DNA of 64,000 bases, taken from assembly GCA_947652115.1 (NCBI GenBank), contig OX393567.1, positions 21,207,416-21,271,415 of the forward strand, read 5' to 3'. The DNA is from Blastomussa wellsi (Eukaryota; Cnidaria; Anthozoa; Scleractinia; Plerogyridae). The notes below the pieces were generated by a model. That model saw only the letters and a list, made by a program, of their open reading frames with translations. It did no database searches and had not been told where the DNA came from. The translations under genes were made by a program, and so were the position numbers. Positions 36,060 to 48,055 of the stretch are shown in pieces (position 1 is the stretch's first letter; each line of letters opens with the position of its first letter).

Positions 36060-36360
36060 GACAAGCTTTACAGGACCCACAGGGGTACTCACAGTGTACA
36101 AGATGGGGGGGGGGGGGTTGAAAATTTACATACTTGGTATTTTTTGGGTCAAGAGATTTGTCACATATTTTCTTTATGCATCTTTTTTTGGGTCACATCT
36201 CCAAGCGAAATTTTTGTTGCGATCGGTGGCATTTTTTGGGTAAGAACTTTTGATGCCAGGTATTTGTTAGGTTCTAAATTCCAGGCTTGTGTATTTTTTG
36301 GGTTTGCAATGTGAAGCTCTGTCGGACCACCCATCATGCATAATGCAAGTACCCCCAGGG
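36060..36360. repeat. Diverged repeat with G tract and GGTATTTTTTGGGT phrases
   Basis: Begins near a 13-base G tract (36105-36117). Repeated TTTTTTGGGT phrases and an end reading GTACCCCCAGGGCAGG, related to the CCCTGCCCCAGGGTAC end at 44540, suggest an old element. The 194-codon minus-strand ORF here is probably a by-product of the repeat. Confidence 0.4.
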
Positions 36361-36997
36361 CAGGCATGATGCTGACCCTTCCCATCATCCATTGCTTCTT
36401 GCCAGTTTTGCATAGGAGACAAGTCAGGGCAATGATGGGCAACTGCTTTAAAAGCAAACTACCAACCACTGTTATGATGAACAACACTCTTTTAGTAAAA
36501 TATTTTATTGTTTGTATATTTATCACTTTTTCCCCAACGTTTACTTTCCTACAGAAGCTTAAAACCCATTGAAAAAGTATTTCCCATTTGTTTTTTTTTT
36601 CTGATATGTATAAATAATTATCACTGTAGTAAAATGTTTTGTACACATAATTTATCAAATTCTTATCATTGTCCCCTAAATACCCTGGCTCAGGGTTTCC
36701 ATGGATTGAATCAACAATTATGATAAAAGTAGCAATTGCTTTCAATTCACCTCATTTCAACTTAAAATTACTGAAAGATGATAGATCCTCATCGCATTAC
36801 ATAATTACTACCTTACCAGCAGGTATTTGGACACAAAATTTTAAAATAAGTTTTGTACTAATGTTTTGATGTGCCACTTAGAGGCTGTCGTGAATAATGA
36901 AAATTCACGGCTTATCCTCCATATTAGCAATGCTCTCTTTAGTTAATAATCAATACTTGTAGCCTTTAGTTAATAATCTTTAGTTAATAATCAATAC

Positions 36998-37185
36998 TTA
37001 AAACTGTGAACACCCGAAATATTTCAGGAATGTTGATTGTGTAGTGACCAATCACGAATAAACCTCAAAACCACAAACTGATTACTGTTGCTGTTTGCGG
37101 TTTAGTTTTAATACATCCAATTGGCTTTCTCTTTGTAACACAATAACATTCCATTGGTGTTCACGGTTTTCTTAGCTTGGCTGTA
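36998..37185. mobile_element. MITE of the 'GTGAACACC' family
   Basis: The left end (CTGTGAACACCCGAAATATT) and right end (ATTGGTGTTCACGGTTTT) are inverted; the interior shares AACAGCAACTGTAAT-like sequence with the copy at 41110-41275. Confidence 0.55.
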
Positions 37186-37556
37186 AATATGCCCTTTTCC
37201 TTAAGTGTTTGACTACAAAATCGTCCCAAAAATAAACATTCAAAAATTAAGACACAACAGGCTGCTGTTCTAATTACGATGATCAAAGGGTGGATAACAT
37301 ATTATTTACCAAGTAAAACTTGGATATGTGCTGACAAAACAAACAGTATTCCACTGGATAGTGGTTTATTCCTGTGGATAGCGTTGTCAACCCTTTGAAC
37401 AACCCAGGCCTGGGGGATATAAGTAATATCGATCCCTTGAACTCAGTGGGATCACTGGCATATTAAATACTGATGTGAGATAACCTGGTTTGATAAGACC
37501 AAGGCTAACAAAATGATTTTAACATGCAATATAATTAGTTATTATTTCACTGTAGT

Positions 37557-40500
37557 TTAACTCTTTGAAAACTGTTCAACAATTTGTTGTATTGTCACTG
37601 TTACACCTATTACTCCTCCAATGATGCCAAAAGCAACCAACAAACAGTCCTTCACTTTGGTCAATTTTGTACTAGACTCCTTGCATAGTACAAGATGAAA
37701 TACACAAGGTAAGATGAAAATCAGAGTGGAACTTCCAATGGAGCCAACAAAAGCGCCAACATAGGCAAAATCATCTTTCAAGCCAATAGCAATGCCAGCT
37801 GTAGTTAACACTAAAAAGGTCCGAAGTAGATTTTTTTTCCACTTTCTTGCCTGTAACAAATGAAGAAAGTTGTTAAAGTTTAGTGACATTTACAAATAAG
37901 ATAAACACACAAGTCGTCTAATTGCACAAATAATGATACACACTTGGTGGGTGATTATCAATGTAACCTTATTTAAAGACCCTAGCTAGTCGGCCATGCC
38001 TTTACTTTTGTTTACATGCAACAAAGAAGGATCAAGCCTCGAGCCTAGTGGCCCAAACTGCTGGAGCTTATCCCAGTTTCAGTAGCATCAAGTGGCTAAG
38101 AATATTTTTACTCCCCCCTGGATGGGATACTAGTCCATCCCAGGGTTACCCCCCACCACTATTTCGCCGGCACCCATTTATACACCTGGGTGAAGAGAGG
38201 CACTGCGAGAGCAAAGTGTCTTGTCCAAGAACACAATGCAGTGCCCCGGCCAGGGCTTCAACTTGCACCATCCAAACCTGAGTCCAGTCCACTAATTACC
38301 ATTAGGCAACTGCACCTCCCACCTTTGAAAGCGCTTTTCAGTAATAAGCCCTTTGCAGGATCCGGTCACATGGTACAAAATCAGCCTTACTGGGATGCAA
38401 ATGAATGCAAGTTATGCAGTGGGAGATCCAGAACAAAGCAACACTCTTCAGTCAAGCTTGACTTTCCTTTGTTTTGGATCTCCCACTGCGTAACTTGCAT
38501 TTTTTTGTGTGTGTGTCCCATATGACTGGATCCTGCAATAGGTCAATTCAGTGGATTGGCCCCATGCCTTGGTTGGGTAATCCCTATAATAAGCTATAAT
38601 GGAGGCAGCACCCGAAAGTGATACCTTTTTCAGGCTGGAGGTATGTTAAAAGAAGGGATTTGACAAAAAAATTACAGTTGTATAGCACACTGGACTCCAA
38701 ATCGGACGGTCCAAGCTCGAGCCCTGGCTGGGGCACTGCACTGTGTTCTTGGGAAAGACACTTGACTTTCACAGTGCCTCTCTCCATCCAGGTGTATGAA
38801 ACGGTACTGGCGAAATAATGCTGGGATCAACCCTGCAATAGACTAGCATCCCATCCAGGGAGGAGTAAAAATATTCCTAGCTGCTTAATGACACAGAAAC
38901 CAGGATACACTCTGGCAGTATGGCACCAGGCTTTACCTTACCTTTCAATTTATCTGGAACAGACCAATCCAAAAGTTGATTTATTAAAGCATTCTAAAGA
39001 ATATTTTTATTTCATTTCATTTAGGTAAGGCTTTGGACCTCAGGAGAGCCAGTATAATAAAGTTATAAGTTCAAACATGACATTGTGGCCTGGTTTAGAT
39101 TAGTTAAATAACCATTTTCTGCCAAGATGACTGACAGTAGCAAAAAACATAACCATTGACTTAAGTGGAGTTCATGACTTATTATAAGGAACAATAAAAC
39201 AATAGTGGCATGGATCTACGAAATAATAAAATGTAAACTTACAATACTTTTCTGTTTTGGTATTTCTGGTGCAAGCAACCTAGAATTGTCATTGACTGAC
39301 CCACGGACACCTTGAGACTCATTTTGACAAGAAACATTACCAACAATTTTCGAGCTCGATACACCATTTGAATTCTCTGAACTAAACAGCCACCCTTCAA
39401 TGATCTCTATCACTGGAAAAATTTGCAGTGGATACGTCAACAGTATAGCAAAACACAGCAAGCATCGCACAACTTGAATAAGCATCCCTGAAGGAAAGCT
39501 TTCTGTAACAATCTGGTTCACTCCTTCACCATACACAGCATACCCAAGAAAGCCAAAACAACCAAGAATAACTGAAAGAGTTCCAATGGAAAAGTGCAAG
39601 TACAAAGGAAATCGGTGTCTGTTTTCTGCCATGCTTGTTTCTATTGGAATCAACTGCAAAACAATCAAAATTATTCATTAATTTCTAACTTATCTAAAAG
39701 TCTGCATTCAAGCCAAGTGGCTCATCAGGCCGCCACTTATCTCCAGTTTCCTTAGCACAAAGCGACTAGGAGTATTTCTACTCCCCCCCGGATGGGACGC
39801 TAGTTTCCAGCAAGGTTACCCCCAGCATTAAATTCGCCAGTACCCATTTATACACCTGGGTAAAGAGAGAGACACTGTGAGAGTACAGTGGCTTGCCCAA
39901 GAACACAAGACAATGTCCCTGGCCAGCGCTCAAACCCAGACTGCTAGATCCAGAGGCAAACGCACTACCCATGAGGCCACTACGCCTCCCACTAACAACT
40001 AACAAATTTATCAATCGCTCATTCATACAGTCTGTGCAATAACTGGCCTATATATTTATAAGCTCGTGCAATTCATAGTATTTATTTCTTCACAAACAGG
40101 TGAACGTCCTGAAGAAATTTGCCTAGATCACTCCTAGTTGATTGGAAACCTCCTTAAAAAACTTCAAGATTCCATGCATAGTCTAAAGATGGAATATTAC
40201 TTACAGTTCCAATGCCCTCATAAGCACTGGACACTTGGCCAAAAAACACTGGAAATGTAGCCCAATGTGAAAGCTTAATCTCCTTCAGTTTGAATTTTAA
40301 ACCTGCAAAAGACAATTGGACAATCAAATCCTTGTTGTGGACAGTAAAGAGAGGTGAATAAAGTTAATTCTATCTAAGATGGGCACCATTGGAACAGGCA
40401 CAAAATTTGTCTTAGAGGATAGTCCAGCTTCTGGAGAGTTTAGATAGAGTACTTAAAATGAATGGAAAATGGCACCTGGCATGGGGGAAAACACAACATG

Positions 40501-43078
40501 TCTTTGTTGTAGAGGTGACTGTCTTAATTACTGAGATTTCCATTAAGAGAGAGTTGACTCTACAGACAAAATGCATGAAGAGACCCCCCAGAGACATGGA
40601 TTGAACATCTTGTGTGCATCGTAAAATAAATGCCTTTACTTTTAACCCTCAATTTCATAAACCTCTTCATGACTCAAACAAAAAGTCAATTACTGCTTTT
40701 AACTACTTATTCAAACCCTGCAATCCCCCCCCCCCCCTCCCATTCCTCACAACAATTTCCATTTCCCTTGGTGGTTGGAGAATTTGGGAATCCACTGTAG
40801 AAAACAGTCAGACAATGGACGACCAAACTTTGCCAAAGTCCAATTAAATTTCAACTGTAGTCGGAAATAATGTCTGGACAATTAGATTTTGCATCTTCCA
40901 ATGTAAACGTCAATGTTTTGCATTGACAATGCTGAGGTCCAATCAAAATTACTTAGTCAGACATGCATGTTTTCAAAAAGGAAAAATAATTATTATTTGC
41001 AGCTCTGGTAGAGTAGATAACAAACAAGTTGTTAAGGCATCAGTCAACTGGTGTATTTCTGCAGAACATTCCAGCCTGGAAACTTGGACAGAATGAATTA
41101 CTATGGAACTTGGAAAACCCATGAACACCAGAAATATTAATGGAATGTTATTGCGTTACAAGGAAAGAGCCAATCATGCACAAGAAAACCAAGTCACAAA
41201 CAGCAACTGTAATGAGTTCGTGGTTTTGATATTTGTTCACATGTCCTGAAATTTAGTGCGATTGACCACTATACAATCAACAATGTGTGGTTCCAGAAAA
41301 TATCCATATCCCCACCATGGAGGGAATTTCAGGTAAGACCCCCCACCTCTCCAGAATTTCCATTTTTGCAAAGAAAAATAACCCCCCCACCCCTCCAGAA
41401 TTTCCAAAAGTATTTTGCATACCCCCTACACCCTCAGGAAAATAATCTTTTTAACAAAAATTGTGCAAATGCTCTCAGTGTTAGGCCACTTTCTCTTGTA
41501 AACATGACTGTTGTGGATAACCAATCGATCGGAACAGGTTTGAAAACGAAATAACAATAAAGACATTTCCTCAACCATACAGACAAAATATTTGGTAACC
41601 ACTTGTTTAATTACCTTGATGTATAATAATCCATCCCTTTTCATTCCATTTGCTAGAAAACTGCTTGTAAGCTTTTGTTCACGGACGCGGACTTCAAATT
41701 AATGTTGATCGATAACAGTTACCGCAAACATGATCACAAAATAACAAACATGATCAGTAAGAAAGCTGAATTTAAGGGGAAAATTACAAATGAATAGCTA
41801 GAAATAACAAGAACAAGATATTCACGGGTTCTTGAAATCATAGCATCTCTTTCATCACTATCAAAGATGAAACTTTTCGCTTACAAGAATGACTTTCTTT
41901 CGATCGAACGTGAGAAGCAAACAAGGCTAGTCACCAGTGCATGCAGTCAAAAATACATGACATTTGGTAGACTGGTAACAAGTGTAGCATCTACAAACAA
42001 AATGGAGGATTTTTTTTAACTTTTTCCTTCCCGTTCGCTTTCAAGAGAAAGGAAACCTATTTTAAATGTATTACAATTGTGTATCAAAAACCTAGGTCAC
42101 TATTTAGACCATTTAAAATCTCTGCAGAGTAGGTAAGAAGCGATTTTGAATTGAGGTTGCACTGTATCGATCTTGACCATCTGGAAATGTAATTTCACCA
42201 ACAACCCCCCGTCCCCTCAGGAATTCCCAGGGCCTTTGACCCCCCACCCCTCTGGAATTTCCAATTCCCTCTGTGGTGGGGTATGGATATTTTCTGGAAT
42301 CACACAATCCTGAAATATTTCAGGTGTTCACAAATTTAATGAATTTGACAGTTAAAATGGTCAATGAAAAAACTTACCACTCAACATGTATCCAACAACA
42401 GAAAGAAATGCAACCAAGAGTGCCACATTAGCCACAAAGCTGACTGGACCCAGCTTACGCACACTCCTTATATACGAAAACATTATCAATGGTATCAGCG
42501 GCACCAAAATAAGAAGAGAAAATGCAGGAGCATGGTTGACCAAGTGTGACTTCGCAACTAATTTTGATGAGTCGTTCATGCTAGGTAATGTACCATTAGA
42601 AATATTTTGCATTGCTGCTGGTGACCGTGTCATATTGACATGGGTCATGTAAGTTTCGTTGGTTGTGGGAAACATTGATGTAATTGTGTTACCCATAAAA
42701 ATGAAATAACCGATACAGAAGCCATACTGTGTGGCCAGAAGTGCAACATTGACAAGACGCACTCCCCACTTGCCAAGAGCAATCCTTCCTATTTCTCCAA
42801 ACAACATTCGTTTCTCCACAGTGTCTCGAATCAAGGTTAAATTTATACTCTGAGACTCAACATCCTTTGATTCAGGGATTGTGTCCAAGACATTCTGGAC
42901 AGCAGCTTTTTTACACTTGATAATCAGCTGGCAACAGTGATCAGTGATAAGTGCGATAATAAGTAATCCAACCGAACCAAGCTGAAAGAAAAAGAAATCA
43001 TAAATCACAGATGTTATAGAGTATATCTACATGTCAACACAGTTTATAAAGCTAATAATATACATGAAAAAATTACTC

Positions 43079-43111
<33 letters not shown>

Positions 43112-45872
43112 TGTAACACCAGTGCAAAAAGTGTAACACCAGTGCAAATTGCACATCGAAATTCTGGATTATGGTTACAAATGTTCTAAACGAACCCACT
43201 TTCAGTTGGTAGCATTAATAGCTGATCTTTGTCAGCCAATCCGTAAATAAAGTGTCAAATTCGCATCAAATGCTCGCTTCCTGTCTGCAACACCGCAAGA
43301 TCTTCCGGTACTTCCTCCAGGCGAATTTTTTCATGTTTGTATTATTAATAAGTAATCATACGGTTTTTCTCATTCAATTTGGAATTAATTTCCACTTGTG
43401 AGTTTTCAAAAAGCTGAAATTGCACTCGCTGAAGCGTCTCATGCTGCAGCTCGTGCAGCTTTTTGACAAACTCACTCGTGTAAATTAATTCCAAATTGAA
43501 CTTGAAACCGTATGATTACCTATACAAATATCTCCTTCACAGTGATATGCACTCCACAAGCTTTATAAAGTTTGAAATACATTTTGCACATAGCAGGATG
43601 TCTTGACTTCTCTCCATACCTACCGGTATTTCTTATAGTGTGTTTCAATAACATACGAACATTGAAGTTTGAAACTCGTCTAAGATAATTTGCAATTTTT
43701 GCTGCCATCAGTCATAATTTAGCGAAAACCAACAAACTTTGGGTAACAGAAACAAACAAAATGGATCAAAATCTACCAAGAGATGTGACCTTTCAAACTG
43801 CCGTTTCCTGAGAGGTCCACACACTCAGATAATTATTGACAGCAGCAAAAAATGTAACCATTGATGAACCATTGAACCATTTTTGAAAAGCATGAGGTAG
43901 AATGTAAACACTGACATCAGAATCTTGGTTCGCCTTAATTATATACTGGAGATAAAAGTCTGTAAGAGTAGCCTACAATTCAACTCGTTGGCACACCTAC
44001 TTCAATAACTTGACAATTAGTGGTCCCCTTATGTCATAAAGTTCTTGTTAAGTTGTGCTGTTCACACTGGAGATAAAACATTAACGTAGGGTGTTTCATT
44101 GCATTTGCAGGACCTTGCTACTAGGTCAAGTAGAACAGAATTATCTAAAATATCACAACCTAGACCCACACTAAGCAGCACATTATTCTTACCACAAGTC
44201 CACTTTGCTTGAAAGCAAATGGAAGACCAATCCAGTTGGTTCCGATAAATGCCTTTAAAACATTGGCAAAATCTGTGACTTGTCTGAATGTCGATGGCCT
44301 ACAAAAGTTAATTAACTATGTCAACAATGAATAAGAGATGGAACTTTTGCAAACAATAACACAAAACCAAACTTTTTTCACATAGATTTTTATTTGTACT
44401 CTGGGTGCCAGAGGGATTTTTTGGGTGGCAAAGCCGCTATCTGTGAGCAGCAAAACCGCAATCATTTCACGCTAACGATCTGGGTGGCTGGGCATAGATG
44501 GGGTATTTAAAGTGAGCAGGGATTTTCTGTTCAAATGCCCTGCCCCAGGGTACTTGCGGATGGTCACACTAATCACTAACAGTCAATAAAATGTTGCTAA
44601 AAAGTCCACTAAATTACAGCTCTACATGCCTCAGTGTGGCCACCCACCAAACGTTTTTGAGAAGTTATAATTAGCCAATCAGAGACCACGAATTTGTTTT
44701 GAGCTGTCCCGCCTCCTTGCAATGTTCAAAGCTGTTTTCACAAAACCTGTTGCGCTTTTAACAAGGAGGTGGGACAACTCAAACGAATTCGCACTCTCTG
44801 ATTGGCTAACTTATCAAAAAACGTTGTTGGGTGGCCACACCAAGGCGTGTCGCGCTGTAATAACCCATTCACACCAACGCTAAATTGTTTAGTTTATCAA
44901 CACAGTTTAAATTTGTTTTTGTCATACAGACCTTGGTCATTTTCATTAAACATTTTCAGAGCTCATCCCTTTCTTCATTATGATATACACTATGAGCTTA
45001 TAGTACCTTTCAATGACACGCAAACTCTGCTCAGGTTGACATTTACATTTCGTTGTTGTCAACCACCAAGCGGACCTCTCAGGTAACAGAAGTTCACTTC
45101 AACAGGGTCAAAGGGTCAAGTAGGTCAGTTGTGATTGGTAGACTTCAATCCATTTTGTTTGCTTCTGATTTTCAAGGTTCAATGGCTGTCACCATAATTA
45201 TGATTGACAGCAGTGAAAAATGCAAGCGTTGGTTAGGTTTTGAACTTCAGAGTTTGCATGTCGGAATTTTGTTGAAAAGCGCAGTAACTTCCCCTGATCC
45301 TGTTGGCAAAATACCTTTAACAACCACTTGTAGAATCGTTAACTTGGCGTTGTTGATTAGTCTTGTTTACATGCACACAACATAAATGATAATTATAAAT
45401 ATTTATTTGCTAACACAGGTCAAACAGGGAGCATTAGCTGATGTGGATCTGCAAATAAATTTGGTATTGAAACCCTGGGATTAGAAGCCAACACACAACT
45501 TTATAGCTGACCTTCTTTGTTTTGTTTGAAGTCAGATACATGCATACATGAAACCGTTTTTGGGGTCAAACTGCAGGTCAAGGAAAACATATTCAATATT
45601 GTTTAATTAATACCGTCCTAACGTTCGATGTCTAGCATAATTATTTTAGATTACTGGTATTATCAGAGTCACAGTGGCTGCACCATTGTACATAAGGCAT
45701 TATCAAGTTTCTTCGCAACCGATAAGTCGTTTTCTCCATCGCTCTTTCGAGAAACTGACAGGGCGACTAAATCAAAACAAACATTTCCCAACTAGTTTCG
45801 GGAATAAACCCACCTAATCAAAGGAACAGTAGAAGCAGTCGAAGAAATTGACTTGTATCCTATCCCAGTCAT
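37557..45872 (-). CDS. SLC36/AVT3-like amino-acid transporter B, complete, six exons
   Basis: Paralog of transporter A. Minus-strand exons: 45872-45814 (MTGIGYKSISSTASTVPLI), 44298-44193, 42981-42378, 40302-40205, 39653-39243 and 37850-37557, giving 523 aa. Every intron position and phase equals that of A. Shared segments include TDFANVLKAFIGTNWIGLPF (TM1), QYGFCIGYFIFMGNTITSMF (TM4), FFGQVSSAYEGIGTVLIPIE (TM7) and KLGPVSFVANVALLVAFLSV. The loop after TM4 has five Asn-glycosylation sequons (NET, NMT, NIS, NGT, NDS) against two in A, and the cytoplasmic insert between TM9 and TM10 is shorter. The final helix ends QQIVEQFSKS. Substrate is inferred from the family (small neutral amino acids; some SLC36 members bind tryptophan). 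Introns carry several SINEs and MITEs. Confidence 0.9.
38040..38325 (-). mobile_element. tRNA-Gln-like SINE, near full length
   Basis: Minus strand reads the head GTGCAGTTGCCTAATGGTAA, GAAGCCCTGGCCGGGGCACT, then CTCTCTTCACCCAGGTGTAT, GGATGGACTAGTATCCCATC and the GGCCACTAGGCTC 3' end. In a transporter B intron, opposite in orientation to the copy at 38684. Confidence 0.8.
38353..38538. mobile_element. Palindromic MITE, about 186 bp
   Basis: Ends TTGCAGGATCC and GGATCCTGCAA; inner arms ATGCAAGTTATGCAGTGGGA and TCCCACTGCGTAACTTGCAT are mirror copies. Lies between two SINEs in opposite orientation. Confidence 0.8.
38684..38945 (+). mobile_element. tRNA-Gln-like SINE, plus orientation
   Basis: Contains CTGGACTCCAAATCGGACGG, CGAGCCCTGGCTGGGGCACT (B-box-like region), CAGTGCCTCTCTCCATCCAG and the GACTAGCATCCCATCCAGGG body, ending near GGCTTTACCTTACC. 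Confidence 0.8.
39704..39992 (-). mobile_element. tRNA-Gln-like SINE, full length
   Basis: Minus strand reads TGGGAGGCGTAGTGGCCTCA, GGGTAGTGCG, the body with TACACCTGGGTAAAGAGAGA (complement), and the 3' end CGGCCTGATGAGCCACTTGG. Lies in a transporter B intron. Confidence 0.8.
41110..41275. mobile_element. MITE of the 'GTGAACACC' family, second copy
   Basis: ATGAACACCAGAAATATTAA on the left and ATTTGTTCACATGTCC on the right, with an interior (CAAACAGCAACTGTAATGAG) related to the copy at 36998. In a transporter B intron. Confidence 0.5.
41281..41436. mobile_element. MITE of the 'GGTTCCAGAAAATATCCATA' family
   Basis: Begins TGTGTGGTTCCAGAAAATAT and continues with C-rich blocks that repeat CCAGAATTTCC. 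Related to copies at 10470, 25345, 42113 and 52437. Confidence 0.55.
42113..42312. mobile_element. MITE of the 'GGTTCCAGAAAATATCCATA' family, inverted copy
   Basis: Ends ATATTTTCTGGAATCACACA, the complement of the 41281 left end; the interior is G/C-rich with GGAATTCCCAGGGCCTTTGA. In transporter B intron 3. Confidence 0.6.
43068..43519. mobile_element. Composite palindrome-containing element in transporter B intron 2
   Basis: 43352-43519 is a clean inverted repeat: GTAATCATACGG/CCGTATGATTAC ends and AATTTGGAATTAATTT/AAATTAATTCCAAATT inside. 43068-43350 is a second, repeat-like part (GATTCTGATTGGCTGAGAGC; GTGTAACACCAGTGCAAA present twice), similar in style to 52680-52790. Confidence 0.65.
43741..45170. 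repeat. Inverted pair of dispersed repeats flanking exon 2 of transporter B
   Basis: 43741-43850 (AACAAACAAAATGGATCAAA, then TGAGAGGTCC) matches the reverse complement of about 45055-45170 (CCATTTTGTTTGCTTCTG; GGACCTCTCAGGTAACAG). The pair encloses exon 2 of transporter B, so the pre-mRNA could fold around it. Confidence 0.5.
44613..44862. mobile_element. Palindromic MITE, about 250 bp
   Basis: GTGTGGCCACCCACCAAACG is mirrored by CGTTGTTGGGTGGCCACAC, TTAGCCAATCAGAGA by TCTGATTGGCTAA, and the outermost ATTACAGC by GCTGTAAT. Located in intron 1 of transporter B. Confidence 0.85.
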
Positions 45873-46141
45873 ATCTTCTGATTATTTTACTCGCAATTTC
45901 AAAAACGAACGAAGATGTTATAAGTTCGATCTCAGACCCGACGGAGATCCACCGGTCTTCTCGAGTTTTCCCAGTAAAATTACTCTCGCCACCTTGGAAC
46001 AATACTAGTCTCGTCATGAAAAAGAGGCTCAATAAACCGGAAGTGGTCTAATGCGAGTCGTGGAAAAATGAAAGTGGTAAGGAAAATCCGAGAGTTCTGC
46101 CGCGTATTTTTTTCGAAAGTTGGAAAATTTAAAACTTGAAG

Positions 46142-46401
46142 TTAGAACTGCAGAAAGAAGGCTGATAAAAATACTCTAATTTAAAGAAAAGAAATGTTTT
46201 CAAAATCGTAGTAGTTTGTTCTTTCTGAGTTGTTTGCGGCATCAAAACACCGAAAGTGTGTTTTTAACAAGCACGCATGGTCCGAGTGCCATATAACAAA
46301 CTACTTACTAACCCTGCTAGCTCGCCCGCGAGGTCTGTACAAAAACGACCGAGGGCCAATATTCCCCAGTACGGCCCTCGCCCTCGGTTAGTAAGATGTT
46401 A
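46142..46401 (+). repeat. Dispersed repeat, copy 1 (second copy at 60777-61101)
   Basis: Shares AGAACTGCAGAAAGAA, CTGAGTTGTTTGCGGCATCA, GAGTGCCATATAACAAACTA and CCAATATTCCCCAGTACGGC with 60777-61101. Same orientation. Confidence 0.8.
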
Positions 46402-47314
46402 CCATTCAGATTTTTTCAGTGGACAGAGTCAAGAAACTACGATCTTATAAAAAGATAACTGGAGAATACACTTCTCCAAGTTTCAGGTGTGTGCGCATCC
46501 TCGTCCCTAGGGCCACGTGTTTTCTTTTAATGACATATTGATAACCAAAAGAAACGAGGGCTCTGGGGACGAGAATGTTGTGTACGTTATTCCAAACTTC
46601 AGATATTCTAGTTTTTAGGGCGGGAAGACGTCTGACACTTCAGAGCCCAGGAGCAGGGAATTTGAAAAGAAAATCTCAGCTCAGTTCAAATCCCCCCCTC
46701 CCCAATGCCTGGGTTGAGTTTCAACATTTAACCAATAGGTGTTTTTCACTGTCACGCCATCAAAATATGAACTCGAAACCATGCAATTAAAAAATCTGAT
46801 AAATTCAAATGTTATAAACTATTAAAAGGTAAACAACATCTCCAAGTCTCAGGTCTGAGCGGTACACCATTCGTGAGTTATCTGCCGAAGCATTTCTCGC
46901 AAATTAGAGCTCAGTATGGAAACGCCATGTTGGTGCCCACTAACGTGGCGGCCGGAAATCAAAGAAAACATCTGGCACTAACTTTTGCCATAAAAGCGAC
47001 TGCTCATTCCTCACGATCTAGTGTAAATGCACATACACACCTTTCCTGATACTTGAACTGTTTAAACTGCAAACCTTTTGCGAAAAGACCTTTTCTTAGA
47101 GCACGACAACTTTGCCACGGTGCCAGCGTGAGTTCACGTACGGCGGAAATCTCGAAAATTCAACATGCTGTATTCCAAACACAAACGACACTATCTAGCT
47201 GAAAACTTATGAATATGTGTAATTTTAGGATTTCTTTCACGTGGTGACAATGAAAATTACGCAGGCCCAGCGAATTTTGTTTTTAAAATTTTATGACGTC
47301 ACGTGAAAACCAAG

Positions 47315-47657
47315 AAACACCACCACACGAAAGATCACGTTGAAATTGGTCAACTGACCAAGTTTGAAGTTTTTAGGTTGAAAATAGACCAAGTTATGGA
47401 CTGTGAAACATGGCTCAAAATCCATACAAACGTCTAGAATTTTGACACAGCGTCCCCCAAAACCATATAATTGATTTTCTTCTCAACTTCTTTCAAATAG
47501 TAGTTCCATGACGGCATTTTTCAGTTGTCACAAATCTGATAGTTTGTGTGGATTTTAAACCATGTTTCAAAGTCCGAAACTTGGTCTCTTTTCAACCTAA
47601 AAACTTCAAACTTGGTCAGATGACCAATTTCAACGTGATCTTTTCTGTGGTGGTGTC
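47315..47657. mobile_element. Large palindrome, about 343 bp
   Basis: Arms of about 130 bp: AACACCACCACACGAAAGAT on the left is mirrored by ATCTTTTCTGTGGTGGTGTC on the right, and CAACTGACCAAGTTTGAAGT by ACTTCAAACTTGGTCAGATG. The centre is about 80 bp. Non-coding and MITE-like. Confidence 0.85.
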
Positions 47658-47742
47658 AATTTATCGATTGGGCAAAAGTTGAATCTCACTCCAGTTCCCT
47701 GCGCAATTTCGGAACGGCCTAAAAAGGATGCGCCTAGGTACG

Positions 47743-48055
47743 AGACATTCTCGTCCCCATAGCCCTTTTCGTTTCTCTTAGCCGGCAGGGCCTTGGCACG
47801 AAAAACGAAGGGCTCTGGAGACATACGATTTCAAGTCCAAGATTCTAGGACTTCCGGACTTCATGTATATAGCAAAGATGGTTCTACATATTGTGTGTTG
47901 TAATAAGGCGGCCGGCGAACATTTTCACTTCCGTTTAAGATTTCTTTGTTCTCAACAGCCAATAAAGAAAATTTGAATTTATTTTGACAATCGTATGTCC
48001 CCAGAGCCCTTCGGCTAAGAGAAACGAAAAGGGCTATGGGAACGAGAATGGGTAC
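47743..48055. mobile_element. MITE with CATTCTCGTCCCC ends
   Basis: Left ACATTCTCGTCCCCATAGCC and right GGCTATGGGAACGAGAATGG are inverted. Inner blocks GGGCTCTGGAGACATACGAT and ATCGTATGTCCCCAGAGCCC are also inverted. Related ends occur at 46495 and 46560. Confidence 0.75.

Larger units (their letters stand above)
32742..37556. other. Intergenic region between ANKS3 and transporter B
   Basis: No gene recognised in 4.8 kb where the two flanking genes converge. 33340-33570 has repeated AAGCCACCC phrases and a C tract near 33420. 34307-34399 and 35123-35193 are small hairpins. 34700-35080 looks like diverged repeat. The hairpin at 35362, the TTAA pair at 35825 and the repeat at 36100-36350 are listed separately or below. 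Confidence 0.55.

Noticed and set aside
36161..36745. 194-codon minus-strand ORF
   Set aside because: Low-complexity composition, overlaps a dispersed repeat with TTTTTTGGGT phrases, and no recognisable domain.
46575..46790. 71-codon ORF near repeat ends
   Set aside because: No domain and surrounded by MITE ends.
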